The notes: generated from the letters alone by a model not told the origin. Positions 15,468-24,780 are shown, numbered from the stretch's first letter. The stretch is DNA of 64,000 nucleotides from Gaetbulibacter sp. S0825 (GCF_011777505.1 NZ_JAATJT010000001.1:1550001-1614000), one strand, 5' to 3'. Numbers and translations are program-made.

Positions 15468-17969
15468 TTCTTCTCTAAAGAAGATAGCATTCATCAATAA
15501 CTTATTTGTACCATACCAAAAAGCTCTAAAATTAGTATTATCAGTAAATGCAACCACTTTTCCTCTGCCTAATTTTTTAATTTGTAATGGAACAGTATTA
15601 GAAATACTATCTAAATTCGGTTTAGATATATAGCCACTTAAAATAGGATCCTTAGTATATTGAATAGGGTTATTGTAGCTGTCTTTACTTGGATTCATAA
15701 AAATAGTAGTATTTCTAAATAACGCAATTTTGTCATTTTTATAACCAAAATTAATTGGATGACTTCTATCAATCTTTGCTTCAAAAATGGCTCCTCCAAT
15801 AACTTGCGCACCATTATAGTCTCCTCTTTGTTCAAACGAAATATCTTTTGCAGTTCGCTTCATTTTTTTAAAGTCTAATTTTGCAAATTCATTAGAGTTT
15901 AGCCATCTAACAGCATTTCTATATGCAATAATTGTACCTCCATTTCTAGTCCATGTTTTAAGCTTTTCAGAATTATTCTTGCTTAAAGAACTCGTATTTG
16001 CAACAATAATAGTATTGTACCTACTTAAACCAGCATAATTGATAGATTTAGTGTCAAGTTTAGTTATTGTTATGTTGTATCTCGTGTCAAACAAATGCCA
16101 CATTTCACCTGCGTCATAACTAGAAATACCATCGCCTACTAGCAAAGCTATTTTTGGTTTGTATACCGTTTTAAAATTTCTACTACCTAAGTCTATACCA
16201 GAAGTAAGACCTGTATTTACAGCATCAATTTGTACGTGGCTTTCTTTGGCAAGCTTGGTTAAAAAAGCATGAAGGTCTTTATCTTTTAGTTTTTGATTTT
16301 GAACAGGTATAAGAATAGTTCCATAATCATAATCTTTACCATTCATCCCAAAACGTTTCAATGCTACTTTAGCACGAATGTCTTTGTTTAATAGTTTGTT
16401 TAAAACCTTTGGTGAGTAATATTCATGCCACTCCATAAGATATGCATAAGAGCTCATTGCTGTTACTTTCCCTTCCTTTTGCTGTAAATTGGTTACTTCA
16501 TTTCCCAAGTTATTAATTGAAACACCTTCGGCATAATCTAAGTTAAATGCTAAAGGGAAAGTCCAGGCAGAAATATCATAAAATAAACTATCCTGAAACG
16601 TGGTTCGTTTTTCAAACATTGCATTTATAAGCCTAGTGTTTTTTTGGTTCTTTGGGACTATATAACTATATCCTTTTTTGAAGCGTTTACCATTAGCAGT
16701 GAAATCTTGTTTAATTTCATGAAATTTTATTTTATGACGATTTAATATTTCTGCTAAATGATATGTTCTAGCAGCATCTTTAGAGTCTCCAAATACGATA
16801 GCTTTACCTTTTTCTTTTGCACCTTCATTTCTTGCATTTTCATAAAAGTTCTGCTGATAGTTTAAAATTTCTTCACGCATATTTTTGGCAGCTTCTAGTG
16901 TAGATAAAGCTGCTGTAAATTGATTGCGTATAGTAAACGGAAAAGTTAACAAACCATTTTCGGTTTCTTGAACATGACCTCTAGAGCTTGCTTGTTCAAA
17001 TAAAATACCAATACTACCATTAATATCTGGGAACGTCGATCCTTTACCGTAATAGAAGTCGTCATAACTTTCTTCGGTATAATAAAGAGATCCAATTTTA
17101 TTAAGAGCTTTAGCATGATAATCTCCAATCGCTCTTGTAATTTCTTGATTTAGTTTTGGGGTTAGAGGATGGGTTCTTGAAGGTATTCCAGGTTGAAAAA
17201 AGAATGTTGCATTGCTTCCCATTTCATGATGGTCTGTTAAAATATTTGGTAACCATTTATGAAAGCTGGTAATTCTTGCTCTAGATTCTGGCAATTGTAC
17301 TGGTAGCCAATCTCTATTCATATCAAACCAATAATGATTTGTTCTACCACCAGGCCAAACCTCACTATATTCTCTGTCGCTTGGATCTGAACTCAAATTA
17401 ATACTCTTGTTGGTATTAGCCCAATAAGCAAATCTTTGTAGTCCATCTGGATTAAACGATGGATCAAATAAAATAACGGTATTATCTAGCAGCTCTTTTA
17501 CATCATTACTTTCTGCAGCAGCTAAATGATAAGCTGCCAATAATCCAGCATTTGCACCACTTGGTTCATTACCATGAATTGAAAAACCTTGATAAACAAC
17601 AATAGGACGATTAGAATTATTGGTTGTTTTAGTATTAGTAGCTGCAATATGAGCCTCTCTAATAGCATCTATATTTTGATGATTTGTTGGAGAGGTTATG
17701 GTTAAAAGAAGAATTGGTCTATCTTCAAAAGTTTTTCCTCTATTTTCAATTGTTACTCTATCTGAAGATTCAGCCAATGCATACATATATTGAACAAGCT
17801 TGTCATGAGTTACATGCCAATGTCCTACTTGATGCCCAATAACACTTTCCGGTGTTGGGATATTATTGTTGTATGTAACATCTTGAGGTAAATAATAAGA
17901 TAAATCTACTTTGTTTTGCGCACTAAGTATTGTGCAAAATAAGAAACTAAATAGCAGTAATTTTTTCAT
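15462..17969 (-). CDS. Secreted M14 family zinc carboxypeptidase
   Basis: An 835-residue exported peptidase (signal peptide to ...TILSAQ). The N-terminal half is an M14 domain. Zinc ligand motif HGNEPSG (H-x-x-E, about residues 131-137), substrate-binding FDPSFNPDG and WFDMNRDW, and the third ligand in LTDHHEMGS (about 240-248) are all present; IGILFEQASSRG carries the catalytic Glu. The C-terminal half (from about 600: KIALLVGDGISSYDAG) resembles a class I amidotransferase-like/ThuA-like flavodoxin domain often fused in this subfamily. Probably digests peptides in the periplasm or outside. It stands alone, flanked by a terminator on its upstream side. Confidence 0.9.
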   Translation of the reverse strand: MKKLLLFSFLFCTILSAQNKVDLSYYLPQDVTYNNNIPTPESVIGHQVGHWHVTHDKLVQYMYALAESSDRVTIENRGKTFEDRPILLLTITSPTNHQNIDAIREAHIAATNTKTTNNSNRPIVVYQGFSIHGNEPSGANAGLLAAYHLAAAESNDVKELLDNTVILFDPSFNPDGLQRFAYWANTNKSINLSSDPSDREYSEVWPGGRTNHYWFDMNRDWLPVQLPESRARITSFHKWLPNILTDHHEMGSNATFFFQPGIPSRTHPLTPKLNQEITRAIGDYHAKALNKIGSLYYTEESYDDFYYGKGSTFPDINGSIGILFEQASSRGHVQETENGLLTFPFTIRNQFTAALSTLEAAKNMREEILNYQQNFYENARNEGAKEKGKAIVFGDSKDAARTYHLAEILNRHKIKFHEIKQDFTANGKRFKKGYSYIVPKNQKNTRLINAMFEKRTTFQDSLFYDISAWTFPLAFNLDYAEGVSINNLGNEVTNLQQKEGKVTAMSSYAYLMEWHEYYSPKVLNKLLNKDIRAKVALKRFGMNGKDYDYGTILIPVQNQKLKDKDLHAFLTKLAKESHVQIDAVNTGLTSGIDLGSRNFKTVYKPKIALLVGDGISSYDAGEMWHLFDTRYNITITKLDTKSINYAGLSRYNTIIVANTSSLSKNNSEKLKTWTRNGGTIIAYRNAVRWLNSNEFAKLDFKKMKRTAKDISFEQRGDYNGAQVIGGAIFEAKIDRSHPINFGYKNDKIALFRNTTIFMNPSKDSYNNPIQYTKDPILSGYISKPNLDSISNTVPLQIKKLGRGKVVAFTDNTNFRAFWYGTNKLLMNAIFFREEL

Positions 17970-18002
17970 AGGTTGGTTTGAATTAATTTAGTGATTAAAG
18001 AT

Positions 18003-18034
18003 AAAAAAACCGTTACGATTTCGTAACGGTTTTA
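18003..18034 (-). terminator. Intrinsic terminator of the DUF3276 gene
   Basis: A perfect 10-bp-plus stem (AACCGTTACGA/TCGTAACGGTT) followed on the minus strand by a T run. It lies between the DUF3276 gene and the M14 peptidase start. Confidence 0.85.
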
Positions 18035-18057
18035 AATATTTTAAGATATTTTAATAA

Positions 18058-18435
18058 TTAAATGTCTTCAAAATTTACATCAGTAAAACTCTCTGGAGAG
18101 GTTGGTGTTTCATTATTACTGTTGTTGTAATCTTCTTTTTTGTAATCCTTTTGATGGCGCTCACTAATCACTTCTTCACCTTTTTCTTGGATAACATAAT
18201 CGGTCATTTCTCTTAAAATTTCATTGAATTCAGCGAAATCTTCTTTGTACAGATAAATTTTATGTTTTTTGTAATGAAACGATCCATCGTCATTGGTAAA
18301 TTTTTTACTCTCGGTGATAGTTAGATAATAATCACCAGCTTTGGTTGCCCTTACATCAAAGAAGTAAGTGCGGCGTCCAGCTCTCAAAACTTTTGAAAAT
18401 ATTTCCTCTTTCTCCATCATATCATTATTACTCAT
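18058..18435 (-). CDS. DUF3276 family PUR-alpha-like nucleic-acid-binding protein
   Basis: A 125-residue cytoplasmic protein with a single PUR repeat. The core AGRRTYFFDVRATKAGDYYLTITES (RRTYFFDVR...YYLTI pattern, about residues 15-39) and HKIYLYKEDFAEFNEIL (about 52-68) give the beta-beta-beta-beta-alpha order of PUR domains. The C-terminal tail is polar and probably disordered. In Borrelia and Bacteroidota, one-repeat PUR proteins dimerise and bind single-stranded nucleic acid. The cellular role is unknown. It is flanked by its own terminator. Confidence 0.9.
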   Translation of the reverse strand: MSNNDMMEKEEIFSKVLRAGRRTYFFDVRATKAGDYYLTITESKKFTNDDGSFHYKKHKIYLYKEDFAEFNEILREMTDYVIQEKGEEVISERHQKDYKKEDYNNSNNETPTSPESFTDVNFEDI

Positions 18436-18558
18436 TGTGGTTTTTGTTTTTTGTTTAGTGACTCAAAAATCTAAAAAAAAAATATAGCAACCAACTAATT
18501 AACACATTTCTTTTTGCTTATTTCAATTTATTAATGAAAGTTGTTATTTGGGAAGAGG

Positions 18559-20322
18559 TTAGTTATTGTCTTCAATAGTTTCCGATAATTGTTTTAAGTA
18601 GAGTTCTTTGTAGTAACCATCAATGTTTATAAGTTCATCGTGAGATCCTTGTTGAATTATTTCACCTTCATCTAAAACTATAATATGGTTTGCATTTTTA
18701 GCAGAAGATATTCTGTGACTAACAATAATTGTTGTTTTTCCTTTTGAAACCTTGTTTAAATTGCTTAAAATTCGTTCTTCGGTCTCAGTGTCAACAGCCG
18801 AAAGACAGTCGTCTAATAACAATATTTTAGGGTCTTTTATAATTGCTCTAGCTATAGAAACACGTTGTTTTTGTCCTCCAGAAAGGGTAATACCTCGTTC
18901 ACCTAAAACTGTATCGTAACTTTTAGTAAATGCCTTAATATTTTTATGTACCACAGCATTTTTTGCGGCTTTTATAACGTCTTCATCTGTTGCGTTTACA
19001 TAACCAAATTTTATATTATTTTTAATTGAATCGGAAAACAAAAACGCATCTTGAGGTACAAACCCTATACTATTTCTTAAACTGATTAAATTTACATCTT
19101 CAATTGGTGCTCCATCAATTCCTATAGTACCATCATTGACATCGTAAAGTCTACCAATTAAATCTAAAATTGTTGATTTTCCTGATCCCGTTTTACCAAT
19201 AATGGCAAGTGTTTCACCACTATTTACTTTAAAACTAAGTCCTTTTAAGGCTTCTATATTAGTGTCATCATAGGTAAAATGTACATTTTTAAACTCTATA
19301 GTACCTTTTATTTCTGTAAGTGAGTTTACATTGTTTTTTATCTCTGGTTCTTCTTTTAAAAACTCATTAATTCTTTTTTGCGAAGCTTCAGCTTGCTGTA
19401 CAATAGAGGTTACCCAACCCAAAGTTGCTACTGGCCAAGTTAGCATATTCACATAAATAATAAACTCCGCAATAACACCTATACTCTCAATTTCTCCATT
19501 AATATATTGAAGACCTCCAATATAAATTACAAGAATATTACTTACGCCAATAAGTAAAATCATTAATGGAAAAAATAAGGCCTGGACCTTAGTTAAGTCA
19601 ATTTGCTTTTGCCTATTTTCTGTTGATAAAACTTCAAAGTTGTCGTTCGTAATTGGTTCAATACCATAAGCCTTAATAACCGAGATTCCGCTAAAAGATT
19701 CTTGTGTAAATGTTGATAATTTTGAAAGATATTCTTGTACAATCGTACTGCGTTTATGTATCTCCTTACTTAAAAAATAAATGATGAACGAAAGTATTGG
19801 AAGCGGAATTATAGTATAAAAAGTTAATTTGGGAGACTGATTGTACATATAAAAAAAAGCAACAACAAAAAGTGTAATCATGTTTAGCGAATACATAATT
19901 GCTGGTCCAGCATACATACGCACCTTGGTAACATCTTCGGTAATGCGATTCATTAAATCTCCAGTACGATTACTTTTATAAAAATTCAGCGACAAACGTT
20001 GGTATTGTTGGTAGATTTCATTTTTTAAATCAAACTCAATATATCTTGATACATTAATAATAGTTTGTCGCATTAAAAAAGTTAAAGCACCAGCGATTAA
20101 TGCAGCACCAATTAAATAAAGAATAGTTAACATTAATTCTTTTCTAAACACTTCTTCGGTAATGGTGCCATTTAGTTTGTTAGAGATAACATCAATAGCG
20201 CTTCCAATTAATCTAGGAGTAAAAAGTTTAAATACTATAGCACTAATTGTAATTACGACGCCAAATAAAAGCCTGTATTTATACTTTAAGAAATATTTAT
20301 TAAGATGTTGTAATTCTTTCAT
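18559..20322 (-). CDS. ABC exporter half-transporter (membrane + ATPase) with degenerate catalytic site
   Basis: A 587-residue type IV ABC exporter of the MsbA/MdlA/YheI kind. Six membrane helices (about residues 1-310) precede a nucleotide-binding domain with Walker A GKTGSGKST (about 373-381), signature LSGGQKQR (about 480-487) and Walker B ILLLDDCLSAVD (about 498-509). The catalytic Glu after Walker B is Asp (DD instead of DE). This change marks the inactive-site subunit of heterodimeric exporters, but no partner gene is adjacent. Substrate unknown (lipid, drug or peptide). Confidence 0.93.
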   Translation of the reverse strand: MKELQHLNKYFLKYKYRLLFGVVITISAIVFKLFTPRLIGSAIDVISNKLNGTITEEVFRKELMLTILYLIGAALIAGALTFLMRQTIINVSRYIEFDLKNEIYQQYQRLSLNFYKSNRTGDLMNRITEDVTKVRMYAGPAIMYSLNMITLFVVAFFYMYNQSPKLTFYTIIPLPILSFIIYFLSKEIHKRSTIVQEYLSKLSTFTQESFSGISVIKAYGIEPITNDNFEVLSTENRQKQIDLTKVQALFFPLMILLIGVSNILVIYIGGLQYINGEIESIGVIAEFIIYVNMLTWPVATLGWVTSIVQQAEASQKRINEFLKEEPEIKNNVNSLTEIKGTIEFKNVHFTYDDTNIEALKGLSFKVNSGETLAIIGKTGSGKSTILDLIGRLYDVNDGTIGIDGAPIEDVNLISLRNSIGFVPQDAFLFSDSIKNNIKFGYVNATDEDVIKAAKNAVVHKNIKAFTKSYDTVLGERGITLSGGQKQRVSIARAIIKDPKILLLDDCLSAVDTETEERILSNLNKVSKGKTTIIVSHRISSAKNANHIIVLDEGEIIQQGSHDELINIDGYYKELYLKQLSETIEDNN

Positions 20323-20404
20323 TTGCTGTTTTCTTCTTCAAAAACACTCATTAATGATTTCTTGTTTTTAAGCGGGTTTTTTTGCTCAAAATGTAATATT
20401 AGAT

Positions 20405-20412
20405 TATTTTTG
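20405..20412 (+). promoter_or_regulatory. Predicted -7 element (TATTTTTG) of leucine dehydrogenase
   Basis: An exact TAnnTTTG match with a TTTG -33 element at 20381-20384, 20 bases upstream. The start codon lies at 20468. Confidence 0.65.
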
Positions 20413-20467
20413 CACGCTGTTATTATTGATTTTGTAATAATAGCAATAAAATTAAAAAATAATACTA

Positions 20468-21571
20468 ATGATTTCAGACATCATAAACCCCAAAGACATC
20501 AAAAAAGTTGACCCAGTGTTTGGACAACTTTCTTTTGATAACCACGAACAAGTCGTTTTTTGTAATGACAAAGATACAGGTTTAAAAGCAATAATAGGAA
20601 TTCATAACACGGTTTTAGGACCTGCGCTTGGAGGTACTAGAATGTGGCAGTACAATAACGAATGGGAGGCTTTAAATGATGTGTTAAGGCTTTCTAGAGG
20701 AATGACCTTTAAAGCTGCAATAACAGGATTAAATCTTGGAGGCGGAAAAGCAGTAATTATTGGTGATGCCAAAACTCAAAAAACTCCGGAACTTATGAAA
20801 AAGTTTGGAGAATACGTACATTCTTTAAGCGGAAAGTATATTACAGCTGAAGATGTTGGTATGGAAACTTCTGATATGGATTTGGTAAGAGAGGTAACAC
20901 CTTATGTTACTGGAATATCCGAAAGTAAAGGTGGTGCTGGAAATCCATCACCAATCACAGCTTATGGCGTTTTTATGGGAATGAAGGCTGCTGCTAAATT
21001 TAAATTTGGAACAGATATATTAGAAGATAAAAAAGTATTTGTTCAAGGAATTGGTCATGTTGGAGAATCTTTAGTAGAGCATTTAACCAATGAAGGTGCT
21101 AAAGTGGTTATTGCAGATATTAATGAAGAGCGATTACAAGAAGTAAGTTCTAAATATGGAGCTACTGTATACACAGGAAATGATATCTATAGTGAAGCTA
21201 TGGATATTTATGCACCTTGTGCACTTGGAGCGACTGTCAATGATGATACTATTTATAAGATAAAAGCAGAAGTCATTGCTGGAGCTGCTAATAATCAGTT
21301 AGCAATAGAAGATAAGCACGGTGCTATCCTACAAAAAAGAGGTATAGTATATGCTCCAGATTTTCTAATTAATGCTGGAGGAATTATTAATGTATATGCC
21401 GAATTAGAAAATTATGGTAAGCAAGAAATTCTTAGAAAAACAGAGAATATCTATAATACAACACTTCAAATTTTAGAAAAGGCACAGGAAAGTGATATAA
21501 CCACAAATCAAGCTGCCATGGATATTGCTAGAGAAAGAATAGCAAAAAGAAAAAAAGAAACTTCAAAATAG
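20468..21571 (+). CDS. ldh: Leucine (Glu/Leu/Phe/Val family) dehydrogenase
   Basis: A 367-residue cytoplasmic amino-acid dehydrogenase that deaminates branched-chain amino acids to 2-oxoacids with NAD+. The N-terminal domain has LGPALGGTRMW and LNLGGGKAVIIGD (catalytic Lys about residue 98); the Rossmann domain has VQGIGHVGESLVEHL (about 191-205). The length fits leucine dehydrogenase, and the close match to that subgroup is recognition from motifs. With the HMG-CoA lyase at 30.2 kb it points to leucine catabolism. A good promoter precedes it. Confidence 0.92.
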   Translation: MISDIINPKDIKKVDPVFGQLSFDNHEQVVFCNDKDTGLKAIIGIHNTVLGPALGGTRMWQYNNEWEALNDVLRLSRGMTFKAAITGLNLGGGKAVIIGDAKTQKTPELMKKFGEYVHSLSGKYITAEDVGMETSDMDLVREVTPYVTGISESKGGAGNPSPITAYGVFMGMKAAAKFKFGTDILEDKKVFVQGIGHVGESLVEHLTNEGAKVVIADINEERLQEVSSKYGATVYTGNDIYSEAMDIYAPCALGATVNDDTIYKIKAEVIAGAANNQLAIEDKHGAILQKRGIVYAPDFLINAGGIINVYAELENYGKQEILRKTENIYNTTLQILEKAQESDITTNQAAMDIARERIAKRKKETSK

Positions 21572-21590
21572 ATTCTTTTTAAAATAATAC

Positions 21591-21598
21591 TATTTTTG
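21591..21598 (+). promoter_or_regulatory. Predicted -7 element (TATTTTTG) of the nusB operon
   Basis: An exact TAnnTTTG match immediately upstream of the hairpin at 21599-21628; the predicted transcript start would fall inside the left arm of the stem. Confidence 0.5.
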
Positions 21599-21628
21599 CG
21601 AGGCAAAAGACAACTATCTTTTGCCTCG
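21599..21628 (+). other. Perfect 12-bp hairpin between ldh and nusB
   Basis: CGAGGCAAAAGA and TCTTTTGCCTCG pair perfectly around a six-base loop. The tail after the stem is TTAGTTTT, a poor T run. It is either the ldh terminator or a structure at the start of the nusB leader; I cannot decide from sequence. Confidence 0.6.
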
Positions 21629-21669
21629 TTAGTTTTAAATTAATAATTCGTTAGAATTAAAAAGTTCTT

Positions 21670-22614
21670 ATGCTTAATAGAAGACATATTCGAATAAAAG
21701 TAATGCAAGTTATTTATGCATTTCAAGGCAATGAAAGTGATGATTTAAAAGTAAACGAAAAGTTTCTACATCAAAGCATCGAGAATATGTACAATTTGTA
21801 CCTTTTAATTATTTCCTTATTAATAGAGGTACATTTAAAAGCAGAAGACCATCTTACAAAATCACAAAAAAAGCATTTAGCAACAGCAGAGGAGAAAAAC
21901 CCTAATAGAAAACTCATCAATAATGAGTTATTACTTCTTTTAAAAGAGAATACCTTACTAAAAGAAACGCTTGAAGCTAGAAAAGTTGATAATTGGAAGC
22001 TAGATAACGAATATGTTGAGGTAATTTTCAAGGCGCTTTTAGAAAGCGAATTGTATAAAGACTATATGGCAACCAAAACATCTACCTTTAAAGAGGATAA
22101 ATATTTTATTGTTGATGTTTTTAAAGAAATTATCGCACCAAACGAGAAACTTTACAATTACTTGGAAGATAAAAACATTACTTGGTTAGATGATTTACCA
22201 GTAATAAATACCATTATTGTTAAGCTACTTAGAAAAACAAACCCAAAAACACCAGAAAGCCATTTTCTTCCAAAACTAGTTAAAGATGTTGAAGACAAAG
22301 AGTTTGCAAACGACTTACTAAACAAAACCATTTTAAACTTAACATCTTTAAGCAATGAGATCGAGGCAAAGACTGCCAATTGGGATAAAGACAGGATTGC
22401 AAATATTGATTTTGTGTTATTACAAATGGCGATTTGCGAGTTTCAAAAATTCCCTTCCATACCAATTAAGGTAACAATTAATGAATATTTAGAGATAGCA
22501 AAAGAGTATTCAACACCAAAAAGTAGTGTGTTTATTAATGGGATTTTAGACAAAATTGTTAAGGAATACAGTGATAAAGGAACGTTAAATAAAGTAGGCA
22601 GAGGACTCATTTAA
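21670..22614 (+). CDS. nusB: Transcription antitermination factor NusB
   Basis: A 314-residue protein, about twice the E. coli length, as usual in Bacteroidota. The N-terminal RRHIRIKVMQVIYAF (about residues 4-18) and the C-terminal NusB core (about 225-305: DRIANIDFVLLQMAICEF, then VTINEYLEIAKEYSTPKSS) match the family. A long charged insertion lies in between. NusB with NusE/S10 binds boxA RNA and prevents termination in rRNA operons. It leads the nusB-DUF1573-yajC cluster. Confidence 0.94.
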   Translation: MLNRRHIRIKVMQVIYAFQGNESDDLKVNEKFLHQSIENMYNLYLLIISLLIEVHLKAEDHLTKSQKKHLATAEEKNPNRKLINNELLLLLKENTLLKETLEARKVDNWKLDNEYVEVIFKALLESELYKDYMATKTSTFKEDKYFIVDVFKEIIAPNEKLYNYLEDKNITWLDDLPVINTIIVKLLRKTNPKTPESHFLPKLVKDVEDKEFANDLLNKTILNLTSLSNEIEAKTANWDKDRIANIDFVLLQMAICEFQKFPSIPIKVTINEYLEIAKEYSTPKSSVFINGILDKIVKEYSDKGTLNKVGRGLI

Positions 22615-22707
22615 TTAAAATTTATTACATTTATCCCCGAAATAACCTATAAAACAAATTAAATAACCCAAATGTTTATCTTGAATAGACAATTAAAAAT
22701 GAAAATT

Positions 22708-23247
22708 ATGAAAAAAATAATTTTAAGTTTAAGTGCCTTGTGTATGGTTGCATTTACATCTTGTAAAGAAGATGCAACAAGTAAAATTAAAGCTGAAAAC
22801 GTAACACAAGCAGCCCAAAGAGATGCTGTTGTTGGAGAATTTCCAGTAATAACTTTTGACAAAAAAGAACACGATTTTGGAGAAATCGAAAATGGAACAC
22901 CTGTATCTACTGTGTTTAATTATACTAATAGTGGTACTTCACCATTAGTAATTACTAACATTACTAGTACTTGTGGATGTACAGTACCTCAAGATTGGAG
23001 TAAAGAACCATTAGCTCCAGGAGCTTCTGCTAAATTTACTGTAGATTTTAACGGTAAGGGCTCTCCAGGAAGTAGTACTTCTAAAACAGTTACTATAACT
23101 GCAAATACTGAAAGTGGTAAAGAGACTGTGAAAATTAAGGCCTTTATTAAAGGAACTCCTGGTGCTGCAACTGGAATACCAAGCGTAGCAACAACTCAGG
23201 TTAAGTCTAGTACACAGCCAGGTCACGAAGGTCATAACCACGATTAA
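22708..23247 (+). CDS. DUF1573 lipoprotein
   Basis: The protein is about 179 residues long from the chosen start. A lipoprotein signal (MKKIILSLSALCMVAFTSC, lipobox FTSC) precedes a single immunoglobulin-like DUF1573 domain (about 50-145: FDKKEHDFGEIENGTPVS, then TSTCGCTVPQDW). The two-Cys TSTCGCT motif is characteristic. The C-terminus ends in a His-rich HEGHNHD, which could bind metal. In-frame ATGs at 22672 and 22699 exist; I chose 22708 because it gives a compact signal peptide. Sits between nusB and yajC, as is common in flavobacteria. Function not established. Confidence 0.9.
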   Translation: MKKIILSLSALCMVAFTSCKEDATSKIKAENVTQAAQRDAVVGEFPVITFDKKEHDFGEIENGTPVSTVFNYTNSGTSPLVITNITSTCGCTVPQDWSKEPLAPGASAKFTVDFNGKGSPGSSTSKTVTITANTESGKETVKIKAFIKGTPGAATGIPSVATTQVKSSTQPGHEGHNHD

Positions 23248-23257
23248 TTTATATTAA

Positions 23258-23542
23258 ATGGATGGATTAGGGCAATTTGCACCTTTTATACTCATGTTTG
23301 CTGTTGTGTATTTCTTTATGATTGCACCACAGATGAAACGTGCTAAACAAGAAAAAAAGTTTGCTGCAGACCTTAAAAGAGGCGATAGAGTCATTACCAA
23401 AAGCGGTATGCATGGTAAAGTTATAGAACTAAATGATAAAGATGGTTCTTGTGTTATCGAAACCTCGGCAGGGAAAATAAAATTTGAACGTTCGGCCATT
23501 TCTATGGAAATGAGTAGGAAGCTCAATGTACCAGCAAAATAA
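23258..23542 (+). CDS. yajC: Preprotein translocase subunit YajC
   Basis: A 94-residue accessory subunit of the Sec-DF-YajC complex. One membrane helix (FAPFILMFAVVYFFMIAPQMKR, residues about 6-27, with the family's FFMIAPQ) is followed by a cytoplasmic domain with LKRGDRVITKSGMHGKVIEL. It begins ten bases after the DUF1573 gene, in the same operon, and ends at a terminator. Confidence 0.96.
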   Translation: MDGLGQFAPFILMFAVVYFFMIAPQMKRAKQEKKFAADLKRGDRVITKSGMHGKVIELNDKDGSCVIETSAGKIKFERSAISMEMSRKLNVPAK

Positions 23543-23550
23543 TAAATAAA

Positions 23551-23577
23551 AGCAGTTCATCGAGCTGCTTTTTTTAT
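23551..23577 (+). terminator. Intrinsic terminator of the nusB-DUF1573-yajC operon
   Basis: AGCAGTTC/GAGCTGCT stem (8 bp with one G-U pair, three-base loop) followed by eight Ts. Confidence 0.85.
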
Positions 23578-23579
23578 GC

Positions 23580-24176
23580 TTAACAGTTTTTATACTTATC
23601 GTGTAAACCTACACCTTTTAGTATCATTGGTGTTATTTTTTCTAAACGACTTACTTTTGTAGCCTCACGTTTCGCAGTTGCTATATGCTCACAATATTCG
23701 CGTTGTTTTGAAGGTGATAATGCATTAAAACTAACGTGTAATCCCTTATTGTTATCTAACTCTCTTTGTAGTTCTGGTGGAATAACCGTTTTCTTTTTGC
23801 TCCTATCTGGTTTTATTTCTTTTCCAGCTTTTTGGTTGTCGATAGCCTCTTTAACGTAAGCCAATACAATATCTTTATTAATGTCGTTTATAGACTCAAA
23901 ACGCATTTGTCGTAAGGCTTTGGTTTTTTCTTGCGCATTAACTAATAAGTTTTGTTCGTCTTTTAAAAACACGCCATTAAAAAACCAAATACCAAAGTGG
24001 TTTTTAAAAGCGCCTAAACCAACAACGTTTTTACCGTTTAAGTCATACACAGGAGCGCTCCATTTTATAGTTTCATTAAGGTCTGTTGAATTTATTAGGT
24101 TGCGAAGCAAAGTTAAGGCATCACTAAATTTTTCGTGTGACTCAATGTATTCTTCAACGGAATGCACTTTTTTCAT
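23580..24176 (-). CDS. DUF1801 / YdeI-OmdA family protein
   Basis: A 198-residue cytoplasmic protein with two recognisable parts. Residues about 1-115 form a DUF1801-type SCP2-like fold (LNETIKWSAPVYDLNGKNVVGLGAFKNHFGIWFF pattern). Residues about 130-195 match the YdeI/OmdA domain (IPPELQRELDNN, FNALSPSKQREYCEHIATAKR). YdeI-like proteins have been tied to bacteriocin or peptide resistance in enterobacteria, but a role here is not shown. Convergent with yajC across a terminator. Confidence 0.88.
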   Translation of the reverse strand: MKKVHSVEEYIESHEKFSDALTLLRNLINSTDLNETIKWSAPVYDLNGKNVVGLGAFKNHFGIWFFNGVFLKDEQNLLVNAQEKTKALRQMRFESINDINKDIVLAYVKEAIDNQKAGKEIKPDRSKKKTVIPPELQRELDNNKGLHVSFNALSPSKQREYCEHIATAKREATKVSRLEKITPMILKGVGLHDKYKNC

Positions 24177-24236
24177 GGTTTTTTTGACTTTCGTTTAATG
24201 CGATGATATGCAACGTTTTAATGTTTTATATTATTA

Positions 24237-24273
24237 GTTAAACGAAGTTCGTCTTTTTTTCTTATAAAGTCAA
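24237..24273. repeat. Dispersed 37-base intergenic repeat, copy A
   Basis: Matches 36506-36542 at 32 of 37 positions with no gaps (shared core GTTAAACGAAGTT and a CTTA-AAA-TCAA tail). Both copies lie between two minus-strand genes. Confidence 0.5.
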
Positions 24274-24279
24274 GTGATC

Positions 24280-24780
24280 TTACCAAACACCAGCATAGTC
24301 CAAATTCTCATTAGTTTGGCTATTTAAATAATCAAACTTTTGCTTTATTATTTGTCTTAAATGTAAATAATCATGAGCTAACCAATTGTCTAAAAAGTGC
24401 TTTGCAGTTACCTTTCCTAGCTTTGGGTGATTGTATGAGTTTTCCCATTTTGGATTTTTTAGACCCTTCAACCAAATTATAGAGCTATCTCTTTCCGATA
24501 GAAATTTTTTGAGCATGATATTATAGTCTTGCTTCATATAGCTGTTGTCATTAACCCAGTCTAAAGGATTGAAAGGAGGAGGTAATACGTTTGGTTGTTC
24601 TAAAACCCATTGAGTTCTATACCTAAAGTCAAATTGCTCTTCATCGTATAAATGACAAACAATTTCTAGCAAACACCATTTGTCTGGTTGTGGTCGCCAA
24701 GTAATACATTCTTTAGGAACGTCTGCCAATAAAGACTGAAATACATATTTGTTTTTTTGAAGTTGCTCTACTATGTTCAT
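24280..24780 (-). CDS. DinB superfamily protein
   Basis: A 166-residue four-helix DinB-like protein. Metal-binding histidines fit the DinB pattern: CHLYDEEQFD (about residues 41-50) and the later HFLDNWLAHDYLHLRQI (about 126-142). The reaction is unknown; relatives are thiol transferases or uncharacterised. Its ATG overlaps the pepT stop codon by one base (TAATG), so translation is coupled to pepT. Confidence 0.85.
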   Translation of the reverse strand: MNIVEQLQKNKYVFQSLLADVPKECITWRPQPDKWCLLEIVCHLYDEEQFDFRYRTQWVLEQPNVLPPPFNPLDWVNDNSYMKQDYNIMLKKFLSERDSSIIWLKGLKNPKWENSYNHPKLGKVTAKHFLDNWLAHDYLHLRQIIKQKFDYLNSQTNENLDYAGVW

